Below, one piece after another: positions 8,087-16,787 of a stretch of DNA of 64,000 bases. Source of the stretch: CAVVSD01 sp963837655 (GTDB taxonomy: Bacteria; Actinomycetota; Thermoleophilia; Solirubrobacterales; Solirubrobacteraceae); the NCBI GenBank assembly GCA_963837655.1, contig CAWIOK010000003.1:152054-216053 (forward strand), written 5' to 3'. The notes under the pieces are model-generated. The model was given only the letters and a program-made list of their open reading frames with translations. It ran no database searches and had not been told where the DNA came from. Numbering within the stretch: the stretch's first letter is position 1; the number at the start of each line of letters is the position of its first letter. The position numbers were made by a program, and so were the translations under genes.

Positions 8087-8761
8087 TCAGACGAGGCCGA
8101 GCCCGCGTGCGGCGTGGACCGCCTCCGCGCGGGATGTCACCTCGAGCTTGCGGAACAGGTTGCGTCCGTGGGTCTTCGCCGTCGCCTCGGAGATGCCGAG
8201 CGCGAGCGCGATCTGCTTGAAGCGCAGTCCTGCCTCCAGCGCGGCGAGCAGCTCCCGCTCGCGCGGGCTGAGACTGGGTGCGGGCGCGGGCACGCGCGGC
8301 GCCAGGTACGGCGCGAGCAGCCCCCCGAGCTCAGCGACGTCGTGAACCGCACCGGCCATCGACGCGCACGGAGCGCCGTCGGAGAAGGAGACCGCCCCGA
8401 TGGTGCGGCCGTCCACGCGGACGGGCGCCGACCCGCCGGCGCGGAACCCCGCAGCCTGCACGACGCCGTCGAGCGGGAGGCCGAACTCGCGTGACCGTGC
8501 GAAGTCGCGCTCGGCGAACTCCTCGCCCCGCGCGGTCGTCAGGAAGTACGTGCAGGTCACGACGGGCAGCTCGCAGCCCGCCGCGAGGAGCTCCGCGCCG
8601 TCCGTCGCCACGATCTCGAAGCGCCCCGCGTCCTGATCGATCCGGGCGACCGAGACCCGGTCCATCCCGAACGCCGCACGCAGCACCGCCGCTGCGCGGT
8701 GCAGCGGATCGGTGCCGGAGGTCAGGGCCGCCGTGATGGCGGCGGCCAGCGCGGGTGGCAT
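8087..8761 (-). CDS. LuxR-family regulator with N-terminal GAF-like domain
   Basis: 224 residues. Residues about 1-150 look like a GAF sensory domain (PLHRAAAVLRAAFGMDRVSVARI onward). The C-terminus is a LuxR-type HTH: LSPRERELLAALEAGLRFKQIALALGISEATAKTHGRNLFRKL. The ATG at 8761 lies 4 bases after the SDR stop, so translation is coupled; an earlier in-frame ATG would run into the SDR gene. It probably senses a small ligand and regulates the neighbouring operon. Confidence 0.85.
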   Translation of the reverse strand: MPPALAAAITAALTSGTDPLHRAAAVLRAAFGMDRVSVARIDQDAGRFEIVATDGAELLAAGCELPVVTCTYFLTTARGEEFAERDFARSREFGLPLDGVVQAAGFRAGGSAPVRVDGRTIGAVSFSDGAPCASMAGAVHDVAELGGLLAPYLAPRVPAPAPSLSPRERELLAALEAGLRFKQIALALGISEATAKTHGRNLFRKLEVTSRAEAVHAARGLGLV

Positions 8762-8765
8762 GCCA

Positions 8766-9485
8766 CTAGAACGTTGCCCGCCCGCCGGAGATGTCGAACG
8801 TCGCACCGGTCGAGAACGACATGCGCTCGCTGGCCAGGAACGCGATGAGCTCGGCCACCTCACCCGGCTGCCCCAGCCGCCCCATGGGGATCTTCTCGAC
8901 CATGTAGTCGATGTGCTCCTGGGACATCTGGGCGAGCATCGGTGTCGCGATGACCGCCGGCGCGACCGCGTTGACGAGCACGCCGCTCGTTGCGAGGTCC
9001 TTGCCGAAGGACTTCGTCATCCCGATGACGGCGGCCTTGCTCGCCGAGTAGGCGGCGGCCATCGGGTTGCCCTCCTTGCCGGCGATCGACGCGACGTTGA
9101 CGATCCGCCCGCTCCCGCGAGGAGCCATGACCTTCGCCGCCTCGCGGTTGAAGTAGAAGACCCCGTCGCAGTTCAGCGCGAAGACCCGACGCCACTCCTC
9201 GTCGGACACGTCGACCGTCCGCAGCGAGTCGCCGGCCGTGCCCGCGCAGCACACGACCGCGTCGATCGGGCCGACGTCGCGCTCGACGCGCGCGACCGTA
9301 TCGGCCACCGACGACGAGTCGGTCGCGTCGCCCTCGACCGGGACCGCGCCGTCGGGCGACCCGCTCGCGTCGAGGTCGAACGACGCCACCGTCGCGCCCC
9401 GCGCCAGCAGCAGCTCGCCGACCGCCTGGCCGATGCCGCGCCCGCCGCCTGTGACGAGCGCGACCTTGCCGTCGAATTCCCCCAT
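8766..9485 (-). CDS. Short-chain dehydrogenase/reductase
   Basis: A 239-residue classical SDR. TGGGRGIG (12-19) is the cofactor loop, Asp37/Asp39 in SFDLD suggests NAD preference, and Ser133, Tyr146 and Lys150 (YSASK) form the catalytic set. The usual NNAG is VCCAG here. It lies directly after the cupin gene (no gap) in the hydroxylase operon, so it probably oxidises or reduces an intermediate of the same pathway. Confidence 0.92.
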   Translation of the reverse strand: MGEFDGKVALVTGGGRGIGQAVGELLLARGATVASFDLDASGSPDGAVPVEGDATDSSSVADTVARVERDVGPIDAVVCCAGTAGDSLRTVDVSDEEWRRVFALNCDGVFYFNREAAKVMAPRGSGRIVNVASIAGKEGNPMAAAYSASKAAVIGMTKSFGKDLATSGVLVNAVAPAVIATPMLAQMSQEHIDYMVEKIPMGRLGQPGEVAELIAFLASERMSFSTGATFDISGGRATF

Positions 9486-9878
9486 CTAACGCTCCACGTG
9501 CGTGACGCCGCCCTCGGACAGGAACAGATCCCTCTCCTTGTCCGGGACGTGGTCCAGCGGCACAGGCGCCAGCGCCTCGAAGAACGTCACGCCCCCCTCC
9601 GAGTAGAGCTCGTGCTCGATCCCGCGGTTCACGCACACGACGTCGCCCGGACCGAGGTCGCGGGTCTCGTCGCCGATCGTCATGCGCACCGAGCCCTCGA
9701 CGACCGCCATGAGCTGCTCGGTGTGATCGTGGGCGTGGCGCGGCACGGTCTTGCCCGGCTGGTAGACGACCCGGCACATGAGCACCTGGTCGCCACCGAT
9801 CGCGTGGATGTTCACGCCGTCGACGAACTCGTAGGAGTCGACGCCGTTCCAGGTGGAGAACCCCACGGACTCAGGCAT
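9486..9878 (-). CDS. Cupin-domain protein
   Basis: A 130-residue single-domain cupin. Motif 1 is PRHAHDHTEQLMAVVEGSVRM, with His-His-Glu metal ligands; motif 2 is GDVVCVNRGIEHEL, with the fourth-ligand His. Its start overlaps the end of the hydroxylase subunit gene by 8 bases. It may be a small dioxygenase, isomerase or ligand-binding protein; the sequence does not decide. Confidence 0.87.
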   Translation of the reverse strand: MPESVGFSTWNGVDSYEFVDGVNIHAIGGDQVLMCRVVYQPGKTVPRHAHDHTEQLMAVVEGSVRMTIGDETRDLGPGDVVCVNRGIEHELYSEGGVTFFEALAPVPLDHVPDKERDLFLSEGGVTHVER

Positions 9879-10971
9879 CGACGCCCCAGTACGACTGGCC
9901 GCCGTCGGCGCTGAGCGCCGCGACGGAGATCTCCTCGTCGAAGATCACCCGCTTGCCCTCCCGCCGCGGCTCGCGGCGGGCCTCCAGCGCGCCGAGCACC
10001 CGCTCCGGCGTCGCGGGCATCTCGGTGATCCACACGCCGACGGCGTCGTGGATGGCAGCGGCGATCGCGGGCGGTTGCGCGTTGTTCGCCATCTCCCCGA
10101 TCGCCTTCGCGCCGAACGGCCCGTCCACCGAGGGGTTCTCCAGGATCACGTTCTCGATCTCGGGGAAGTCCTCCAACGCAGGCGCCAGGTAGGAGCCGAA
10201 CTGCTCCCCGCGATGCGCGGTCGACGGGTAGTACGGATAGCTGTTCTCCAGCAGGCCGAGCCCGAGGCCCATCATGGCGCCACCCTCGATCTGCCCCTCC
10301 ACCAACGTCGGGTTGAGTGCGCGGCCGACGTCGTAGACCTGGAGCATCTTCAGCACCGTGGTCTCGCCGGTCTCGTCGTCGACCTCGACGTCGATGATGC
10401 AGGCCGCGTAGGAGATCGCCGAATGCGGCTCCGCCGTGACCGAGCCGTCGTCGTCGTTGACCTCGGCGAGCGGCTTCAGCGCGGTCCCGTTGCCGGTGAT
10501 GAGCTCGCCATACACGTACGTCGCGGCGCCCGCGACGTCGGGGATGGAGATCTTGCGATCCGGCGCGCCCTTGGCCAGGACCTCGCCGTCGACGATCTCG
10601 AGGTCGTCCGGCGCGATCTCGAGCTCCTTGGAGGCGATGTCGAGGATCCGCTCCTTGGCCTTCTCGGCCGCGTAGCGCACGGCGTTGCCGCCGATGAACG
10701 TCCCGCGCGACGCGAACGTCCCCGTGCAGACCGCCGAGGAGTCCGTGTTCGTGTTGTCCATCGTGACCCAGTCGTACGGCACGCCCAGGGCGTCGGCAAC
10801 GATCTGGGTGTGGACGGTCTTGGAGCCCTGGCCGATGTCGACCGTGCCGGCGAAGACGTCGACGCGCCCGTCCGGCTTGAGCTTGATCCAGGCCTGGCTG
10901 GGGTCGCCGTTCTGGTTCATGCCGGTCGGGTACTCGATCGTCGCGAAGCCGCGACCGCGATGCTTCGCCAT
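9871..10971 (-). CDS. Molybdenum hydroxylase large subunit, C-terminal half (separate gene)
   Basis: 366 residues matching the second molybdopterin-binding domain of xanthine dehydrogenase/CO dehydrogenase-type large subunits. GTVDIGQGSKTVHTQIVADALG is the usual VDIGQG segment, and AKAIGEMANNAQPPAIAAAI carries the active-site Glu region (normally GxGE). The ATG overlaps the stop of the N-terminal-half gene (TGATG at 10973-10969). In most relatives both halves are one protein of about 770 residues, so this is a split subunit or a real frameshift at the domain boundary. Confidence 0.85.
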   Translation of the reverse strand: MAKHRGRGFATIEYPTGMNQNGDPSQAWIKLKPDGRVDVFAGTVDIGQGSKTVHTQIVADALGVPYDWVTMDNTNTDSSAVCTGTFASRGTFIGGNAVRYAAEKAKERILDIASKELEIAPDDLEIVDGEVLAKGAPDRKISIPDVAGAATYVYGELITGNGTALKPLAEVNDDDGSVTAEPHSAISYAACIIDVEVDDETGETTVLKMLQVYDVGRALNPTLVEGQIEGGAMMGLGLGLLENSYPYYPSTAHRGEQFGSYLAPALEDFPEIENVILENPSVDGPFGAKAIGEMANNAQPPAIAAAIHDAVGVWITEMPATPERVLGALEARREPRREGKRVIFDEEISVAALSADGGQSYWGVDA

Positions 10972-12374
10972 CAGCTGCCCCCTCCGTTCGCGCCGCGGTA
11001 GGTCATCAGGTGCTCGCCGTCGGGCGCCTGCTGATCGACGAGGTGCTCCGGCAGCAGGTCGCCGGTGCGCCGCTCGGAGGTCATCACGCGGTAGTCGGCG
11101 CCGAGCTCGATCCCCGCAGCCTCGGCCGCGGCGAGCGTCACCGGCACCGTCGACGGGTCGTGCATGACGACGCGATTGCCCGTGGTGTCGCCGACGCGGT
11201 TGGCGTTCTTCAGCCGCAGCTCGAACGGGTCCATCCCGATGACCCCGGCCACTCTGCTGAGGTGGATCTCCGTGGCCAGCGACACCGACGTGACGCCGAA
11301 GCCCCGCATGGCGGTCGTCGGGACGCGGTTGGTGAACACCACGAACCCGTCGAAGCGCAGGTTGGGGATCGTGTACGCGCCGGTGTGGTGGAACGCGTGC
11401 TTCGTGAGCCCGTAGGGCGAGAAGCGCGCGTACGCGCCCGAGTCGTGCAGCGTGAGCATCCGGCGGCCCAGGATCCAGCCGTCGTTCGTCACCGCGTCGC
11501 GGATCTCGACGTGCCACGGCGCGCGGGTCGAGGACACGAGGAACTCCTCCTCGCGCGTGAAGCGCCACTTCACCGGCCGCCTGGACTTGATCGCCAGCAG
11601 CGCGCAGATCGTCTCCGTCGCGGTGTCGACCTTGCCGCCGAACCCGCCGCCGACGGTCCCGCCGACGAACTTCAGCCTGTTCAGCGGCCACTGCAGGTGT
11701 GCCGCGACGACGCCCATGGAGAAGTACATCGCCTGCGTGCAGGAGTAGATCGTCAGCCGGCCGTCGGGTTGGGGCACGGCGAGCGCCGTCTGGGTCTCCA
11801 TCGGGACGTGCTCGATCGCCTGCGGGCGGTAGACGCCCTCGACGATGTGGTCGGCCTTGTCGAAGGCGGCGTCGATGTTCCCCTTGCGCACGCGCCGGTG
11901 GTTGTGGGGCCCGAAGTGCGGATACAGGGCGCCCCACTGGTGGAACGTCTCCGCCCCCGGATCCGCGGCGATGCGGATGTCCAGGACGGGCTCGCGCTCC
12001 TCGTAGGTGACCTCGATCGCATCGACGGCGTCCTGCGCGGCCTCCTGCGAGCTCGCGGCGACGGCAGCGACGATCTGGCCCTTCCAGCGGACGTCGTCCT
12101 CGGCCAGCAGCGGCTCGTCGGCAGGGACGCCGAGGCCCTCGAGATGGCCGTAGACGTTGTGCGGCACGTCCTTCGCGGTGACGATCGCGTGCACGCCCTT
12201 CATCGACGCGGCCTTCGTCGTGTCGAGCGAGCGGATGAGCGCGCTGTCGTGCGGCGAGCGCAACGCCTTCACCCACAGCGTGCCGTGGACGCGCACGTCG
12301 TCGACGTACTGCGTCAGGCCCTTGACGTGGCCGAGGCCGTCGTAGCGCGGCAGCCGGGCGCCGATCGACTTCAT
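10971..12374 (-). CDS. Molybdenum hydroxylase large subunit, N-terminal half (separate gene)
   Basis: 467 residues covering the a/b hammerhead domain and first molybdopterin-binding domain. Visible marks are GLTQYVDDVRVHGTLWVKALRS, the GGTVGGGFGGK motif and RVPTTAMRGFGVTSVSLATE, which corresponds to the AMRGFG pterin-binding region. The protein ends just where relatives continue into the C-terminal domain, and the next gene starts on the same bases. Its ATG overlaps the 2Fe-2S subunit's stop (ATGA). The substrate is an unknown (hetero)aromatic or aldehyde compound. Confidence 0.87.
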   Translation of the reverse strand: MKSIGARLPRYDGLGHVKGLTQYVDDVRVHGTLWVKALRSPHDSALIRSLDTTKAASMKGVHAIVTAKDVPHNVYGHLEGLGVPADEPLLAEDDVRWKGQIVAAVAASSQEAAQDAVDAIEVTYEEREPVLDIRIAADPGAETFHQWGALYPHFGPHNHRRVRKGNIDAAFDKADHIVEGVYRPQAIEHVPMETQTALAVPQPDGRLTIYSCTQAMYFSMGVVAAHLQWPLNRLKFVGGTVGGGFGGKVDTATETICALLAIKSRRPVKWRFTREEEFLVSSTRAPWHVEIRDAVTNDGWILGRRMLTLHDSGAYARFSPYGLTKHAFHHTGAYTIPNLRFDGFVVFTNRVPTTAMRGFGVTSVSLATEIHLSRVAGVIGMDPFELRLKNANRVGDTTGNRVVMHDPSTVPVTLAAAEAAGIELGADYRVMTSERRTGDLLPEHLVDQQAPDGEHLMTYRGANGGGS

Positions 12375-12832
12375 GCCGGCACCTGCTGCGCGGCCGCCAC
12401 GGCGTCGAGGATCTTGGCGTAGCCGGTGCAGCGGCACACGTGGCCGCTGAGCGCCTCGATGATCTCGTCGCGCCCGACCGGGCGGGCGGGATCGGTGTTC
12501 ACGAGCGCCTCGGCGGCCATGACGAACCCCGAGGTGCAGAACCCGCACTGGGCCGCGTAGTGCTCGTGGAAGGCGGACTGGACCGCGGAGAGGTCCTCGC
12601 CCTCCGACAGCCCCTCGACCGTGGTGATCTCCGCGCCCTCGAGCGCCGCCAGCGGGAGGAGGCACGCTCGGCGCGGGCGGCCGTCGACGTGCACCGTGCA
12701 GGCGCCACAGCCACCCTGCTCGCAGCCCGCCTTCGGGCTGGTGACGTAGAGCTCCTCCCGGAGCACGTTCAGCAGCGTGGTGAGCGGGGGCGAAAGCACG
12801 TCGTGCGTCACCCCGTTGACCGTCAGTTCCAT
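12371..12832 (-). CDS. Molybdenum hydroxylase 2Fe-2S subunit
   Basis: A 153-residue small subunit with both iron-sulfur clusters: Cys37, Cys42, Cys45 and Cys57 (plant-ferredoxin type, CEQGGCGACTV) and Cys96, Cys99, Cys133 and Cys135 (CGFCTSG and CRCTGY). It passes electrons from the Mo centre to the FAD subunit. It sits between the FAD and large subunit genes, the usual cutS/coxS position. Confidence 0.95.
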   Translation of the reverse strand: MELTVNGVTHDVLSPPLTTLLNVLREELYVTSPKAGCEQGGCGACTVHVDGRPRRACLLPLAALEGAEITTVEGLSEGEDLSAVQSAFHEHYAAQCGFCTSGFVMAAEALVNTDPARPVGRDEIIEALSGHVCRCTGYAKILDAVAAAQQVPA

Positions 12833-12841
12833 CGTGCTCCT

Positions 12842-13642
12842 CTAGCCGAGCTGGGTCAGGGCGTCGCGGACGAGCACCGGCAGCACCTTGCCGCGGTACC
12901 AGCCGGATGCGAGGGCGTCGTCCTGCGGTGTGACGTCCTCGAGCGCATGCTCCGCCGCGGATGCCGGATCCCACCCACCCCCGGCGACGGCCGCCTCACA
13001 CGCGCGCAACCGCACCGCCCGCGGCGCTGCGCCGGAGACGGCGATGCGGACCTCGCCGGCGACCCGCGCCGCGCAGACCCGCATGACGGTGTAGGCGTGG
13101 GCGTGCGGACGGCGGACCGTCGCGGTGGACGCCGCGTCGGGCTCGGCGACCGAGATGTCGAGCACGAGGCGGCCGCCGCCGGCCCCGATGACGTCCTCGA
13201 CCGGGTCGGTTCGCTCGCCGCCCGCGCCGGCGGACCGGACCTGCGCGTCCAGGACGAGCAGCGCGGCCTGCAGGTCACCGCGCGGGCTCTCGGTGCCCGG
13301 CGGGGCGCAGAGGTTGCCGCCGATCGTCGCCTGCTCGCGGATCTCGAGGTCCGCGACGCGCCGGGCACACGTGCCCAGGGGCTCGACGGCGTCGCCGAGC
13401 TCGGCGAGCGTCGTGCCGGCGCCGATGACGGTGCGGCTGCCTTCGGTGCGTATGCCCGACAGGCCCGCTCGCCCGATCAGGACGACGCGCCCGGCGTCGA
13501 GGCGCCGGTGCGTGAGCTCGGGCATGACGATCGTCGCGCCGGCGACGACGGTGACACCCGCACCATCCCCGAAGGCCTCGATCGCCTCACCTGGTGACGC
13601 AGCGACGATGACCTCCGCCGCACCATTGGGACTCCCCCCCAT
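12842..13642 (-). CDS. Molybdenum hydroxylase FAD subunit
   Basis: A 266-residue CoxM/CutM-like flavoprotein: GVTVVAGATIVMPELTHRRL in the FAD domain, ATIGGNLCAPPGTESPRGDL (the TIGGN FAD-pyrophosphate motif), and a C-terminal CO-dehydrogenase flavoprotein domain. It is the first gene of the minus-strand operon, divergent from the MoxR/VWA genes across 115 bases. It transfers electrons from the 2Fe-2S clusters to an unknown acceptor. Confidence 0.92.
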   Translation of the reverse strand: MGGSPNGAAEVIVAASPGEAIEAFGDGAGVTVVAGATIVMPELTHRRLDAGRVVLIGRAGLSGIRTEGSRTVIGAGTTLAELGDAVEPLGTCARRVADLEIREQATIGGNLCAPPGTESPRGDLQAALLVLDAQVRSAGAGGERTDPVEDVIGAGGGRLVLDISVAEPDAASTATVRRPHAHAYTVMRVCAARVAGEVRIAVSGAAPRAVRLRACEAAVAGGGWDPASAAEHALEDVTPQDDALASGWYRGKVLPVLVRDALTQLG

Positions 13643-13709
13643 GCAACCCTCCTGCAGACGCAGTCAGACCGGATGAGCGCGGTTATACACCTTCGTCCAC
13701 GGGGAGGCG

Positions 13710-13722
13710 AACGATTATCGTT
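13710..13722. promoter_or_regulatory. Palindromic operator-like site between divergent operons
   Basis: AACGATTATCGTT is a perfect inverted repeat around a central T, in an AT-richer patch midway between the hydroxylase FAD gene and the MoxR gene. Its position suits a regulator controlling both divergent operons. A leaderless-type -10, TAGGGT (13745-13750), lies 7 bases before the MoxR GTG. Confidence 0.45.
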
Positions 13723-13757
13723 AATCCGCATCCGCACACGCCGGGTAGGGTGGCGGC

Positions 13758-14648
13758 GTGAGCACGAGCATGGGATTCGGGTCCGTCGATCAGCTCGAGG
13801 ACGCCCTCCTGGACCAGTCGTACCTGCCCCAGCGGGGCCTCTCCACGGCGCTGTACCTGTCGCTCGTGATCGGCAAGCCGCTGCTGCTGGAGGGCGAGGC
13901 CGGCGTGGGCAAGACCGAGCTTGCCAAGTCACTCGCGCGCGCGAGCGGCGCCCGGCTGATCAGGCTGCAGTGCTACGAGGGACTCGACGTCTCGCACGCC
14001 GTCTACGAGTGGAACTACGCGCGCCAGCTGCTGCACATCCGCGCGGCCCAGGAAGGCACGGTCGACGAGCGCGAGCTGTTCGGGCCGGAGTTCCTGATCC
14101 GCCGGCCGCTGCTGGAGGCGATCGCGTCCGAGGAGCCCGCCGTCCTGCTCATCGACGAGATCGACCGCGCGGACGACGAGTTCGAGGCGTTCCTGCTCGA
14201 GGTCCTCTCGGACTTCCAGATCACGATCCCCGAGATCGGGACGATCACGGCAACCCGGCGCCCGGCCGTCATCCTGACCTCCAACCGGACCCGCGAGCTG
14301 CACGACGCGCTCAAGCGCCGGTGCCTGTTCCACTGGATCACCCACCCGTCGCTGGAGCGCGAGATCGAGATCGTCCGCCTGCGCGTCCCCGGCGTGCCCG
14401 AGCGCCTCGCGACCGCGACCGCCGCCTTCGTCGCAGGACTGCGCGACATGGACCTCGCCAAGGCGCCGGGCGTCGCGGAGACGATCGACTGGACCCAGGC
14501 CCTCGTCGCGCTCGGGTGCGAGGAGCTCGACGCCACCGTCGTCGAGCAGACGCTCGGCGCGGTCCTCAAGCACCACGAGGACCTCGAGATGCTGCGCGAC
14601 GAGACGATGCTCGCGCTCCTCGGCCAAGCCCGCGCCGCCGCGGCGTAG
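13758..14648 (+). CDS. MoxR-family AAA ATPase (CoxD-like)
   Basis: A 296-residue AAA+ ATPase. Walker A is GEAGVGKTE (46-54), Walker B is LLIDEID (130-136), and SNRTRELHDALKRRCLFHW matches sensor/arginine-finger segments. In carboxydotrophs CoxD is needed to mature the Mo/Cu centre of CO dehydrogenase, and MoxR proteins act as chaperone-like remodellers. GTG start, coupled by a 4-base gap to a VWA protein; the pair faces a Mo hydroxylase operon, which supports a maturation role. Confidence 0.9.
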   Translation: MSTSMGFGSVDQLEDALLDQSYLPQRGLSTALYLSLVIGKPLLLEGEAGVGKTELAKSLARASGARLIRLQCYEGLDVSHAVYEWNYARQLLHIRAAQEGTVDERELFGPEFLIRRPLLEAIASEEPAVLLIDEIDRADDEFEAFLLEVLSDFQITIPEIGTITATRRPAVILTSNRTRELHDALKRRCLFHWITHPSLEREIEIVRLRVPGVPERLATATAAFVAGLRDMDLAKAPGVAETIDWTQALVALGCEELDATVVEQTLGAVLKHHEDLEMLRDETMLALLGQARAAAA

Positions 14649-14652
14649 GCCC

Positions 14653-15786
14653 GTGAGCGAGGCGCTCACCCGCCACATCGTCACCTTCGGCCGCGTGCTG
14701 CGCGAGGCCGGGATGGAGGTCGGGCCGGGCCGGGTGTCCGACGCGCTGCGGGGCCTCGACCACCTCGACATCACCTCCAAGGAGGACGTGTACTGGACCC
14801 TGCGCACGACGTTCGTCGCGCGCCGGGAGGACCTCGCGACATTCGACCTCGCCTTCGACGCGTGGTTCCTGCGCCGGGCCGGGCGCATCGCGCCGCGCCG
14901 CGACGTCGACCCGCGCACGCTGAACAAGAACGCCAGGCGCATCCGCCGCGACCCGCAGATGGGGCGCGAGGCCGCGCCCGCGGAGGGCGACCCCGACTCG
15001 ATCGGCCACAGCGCCCACGAGGTGCTGCGCGAGAAGGACTTCGCGGCGATGACCCCGGAGGAGATGGCCGCCGCGCGCAAGCTCATCGCGCAGCTCGCGA
15101 TCCGCAGGCCGTCCCGGCGCTCCCATCGCCTGCGCCGCGACCGCCGCGGCCGGATCCTCGACATGCGCGCGCTGGCCCGCGATGCGATCGCGACCGGCGG
15201 CGACCCGATCCGGCGCAGCTTCCGGCGCCGCGCCGAGGCGCCCCGCAAGCTCGTCGTGCTGTGCGACGTGTCGGGCTCGATGGAGCCCTACTCGCGCGCG
15301 CTGCTGCTCTACCTCCACGCGATCCTGCGACTCGGGCGCGGCGCCGAGGTGTTCGCCTTCGGCACACGCCTCACCCGGCTGACCCGCGAGCTGCAGACCC
15401 GTGACCCCGATCTCGCGCTCGAGCGCGCCGCCCGGCGCGTCGTCGACTGGGCCGCGGGCACGCGCATCGGCGCGTCGCTGAAGGAGTACAACGACATCTG
15501 GGGCCGCCGTGCGCTGACCCGGGGCGCGATCGTGCTCATCGCCTCCGACGGCTGGGAGCGCGACGACCACGAGCTCGTCGGCCGCGAGATGGAGCGGCTG
15601 CACCGGGCCGCCTACGCCGTCGTGTGGGTGAACCCGGTCAAGGGCAGCCCGGACTACCAGCCGCTGGCGGCCGGGATGCGTGCCGCGCTGCCCTCGATCG
15701 ACCGGTTCGTCGCCGGACACAACCTCGCCAGCCTCGAGGCACTGGGCGCGTTGCTGGCCGGGATCGAGCGCCGACACGGCGGCTGA
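14653..15786 (+). CDS. VWA-domain protein (CoxE-like)
   Basis: 377 residues with a C-terminal von Willebrand A domain whose metal-binding MIDAS is DVSGS beginning at Asp205, followed by conserved Thr and Asp positions (GTRIGASL, ASDGWERDD). The N-terminal half is helical and arginine-rich. CoxE-like proteins pair with CoxD-like AAA ATPases to insert or activate metal centres. GTG start 4 bases after the MoxR stop. Confidence 0.9.
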   Translation: MSEALTRHIVTFGRVLREAGMEVGPGRVSDALRGLDHLDITSKEDVYWTLRTTFVARREDLATFDLAFDAWFLRRAGRIAPRRDVDPRTLNKNARRIRRDPQMGREAAPAEGDPDSIGHSAHEVLREKDFAAMTPEEMAAARKLIAQLAIRRPSRRSHRLRRDRRGRILDMRALARDAIATGGDPIRRSFRRRAEAPRKLVVLCDVSGSMEPYSRALLLYLHAILRLGRGAEVFAFGTRLTRLTRELQTRDPDLALERAARRVVDWAAGTRIGASLKEYNDIWGRRALTRGAIVLIASDGWERDDHELVGREMERLHRAAYAVVWVNPVKGSPDYQPLAAGMRAALPSIDRFVAGHNLASLEALGALLAGIERRHGG

Positions 15787-15871
15787 GACGGAGACCTCAC
15801 CAGATCGCCACACGTGTTACGTTCGCGCCGGGGACGGATATCGATAACCCAGGAGGGTGAGGGAATTGGCT

Positions 15872-16783
15872 ATGCGGGTCAACGCGCCGGCGTTCCGGGA
15901 CCTCGTCGACGAAGGCGCGGAGCTCGAGCAGCTGGGGTCCGGGTGCACGTTCACCGAGGGACCACTCTGGAACCCCGACGGCGACTACCTCCTGTTCAGC
16001 GACATGCCCGGCGACGTGCGCCGGCGGTGGGAGGAGGGCAAGGGCTTCACCGAGGTCGCCAACCCCTCCAACAAGGGCAACGGCATGACCTTCGACCTCG
16101 AGGGCCGGCTCGTCGTGTGCGAGCACGTCACGAGCTCGCTCGTCCGCATGGACCCGGACGGCTCCGGGAGCGGGCGCGAGGTCCTCGCCAGCCACTACGA
16201 CGGCAAGGAGCTCAACAGCCCCAACGACGTCGTGGTGAAGAGCGACGGCGCGATCTACTTCACCGACCCGTCCTACGGGCGCATGCCCGGCTTCGGCCTC
16301 GAGCGCGATCAGGAGCTCGACTTCCAGGGCGTCTACCGCATCGCGCCCGGCGGCGGTGACCCCGAGGTCGTCGCCCGCGACTTCGGCCAGCCCAACGGCC
16401 TGTGCTTCTCGGTCGACGAGTCGCTGCTCTACATCAACGACACCGACAACGCCCACATCCGGGTCTTCGACGTCGCGGCGGATGGGTCGCTGCAGAACGG
16501 CCGCATCTTCGCCGAGGGCATCGGCACCGGCAGCCTGGAGGTCGGCGACCTCGTCGACGGCATGAAGCTCGACGAGCGCGGCAACGTCTGGGTCACCGGC
16601 CCTGGCGGCGTCTGCGTCTTCGACCCGCAGGGCACGCACATCGGGACGGTCGAGGTCCCCGAGCCCGTCGGCAACCTGACCTGGGGCGGGCCGGACTGGA
16701 ACTGGCTGTTCATCCCGGCGACGACGTCGGTCTACCGCCTCGAGTGCAAGGTCTCCGGCAACCGACTCCCGTACATGAGGTGA
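15872..16783 (+). CDS. SMP-30/gluconolactonase-family lactonase
   Basis: A 303-residue six-bladed beta-propeller of the SMP-30/gluconolactonase/luciferin-regenerating family. Metal ligands are suggested by TEGPLW (Glu), NSPNDVVV (Asn), GQPNGL and INDTDN (Asp). It probably hydrolyses a sugar-acid or other lactone. Start choice is uncertain: AGGAGG at 15851-15856 suits a TTG at 15866 better than the ATG at 15872. TATCGATA (15839-15846) lies in the promoter region. It is the first gene of a tightly packed catabolic operon. Confidence 0.87.
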   Translation: MRVNAPAFRDLVDEGAELEQLGSGCTFTEGPLWNPDGDYLLFSDMPGDVRRRWEEGKGFTEVANPSNKGNGMTFDLEGRLVVCEHVTSSLVRMDPDGSGSGREVLASHYDGKELNSPNDVVVKSDGAIYFTDPSYGRMPGFGLERDQELDFQGVYRIAPGGGDPEVVARDFGQPNGLCFSVDESLLYINDTDNAHIRVFDVAADGSLQNGRIFAEGIGTGSLEVGDLVDGMKLDERGNVWVTGPGGVCVFDPQGTHIGTVEVPEPVGNLTWGGPDWNWLFIPATTSVYRLECKVSGNRLPYMR

Positions 16784-16787
16784 CGAC

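Noticed and set aside
9871..12276. An 801-codon minus frame treated as a single large subunit
   Set aside because: Only its last 366 codons are hydroxylase-like; the first part is out of frame and mirrors the real N-terminal half encoded in another frame.
13758..15786. Assignment of the MoxR/VWA genes to methanol dehydrogenase or gas-vesicle functions
   Set aside because: The neighbouring Mo hydroxylase operon makes a CoxD/CoxE-like role more likely, and no quinoprotein or gas-vesicle genes are present.
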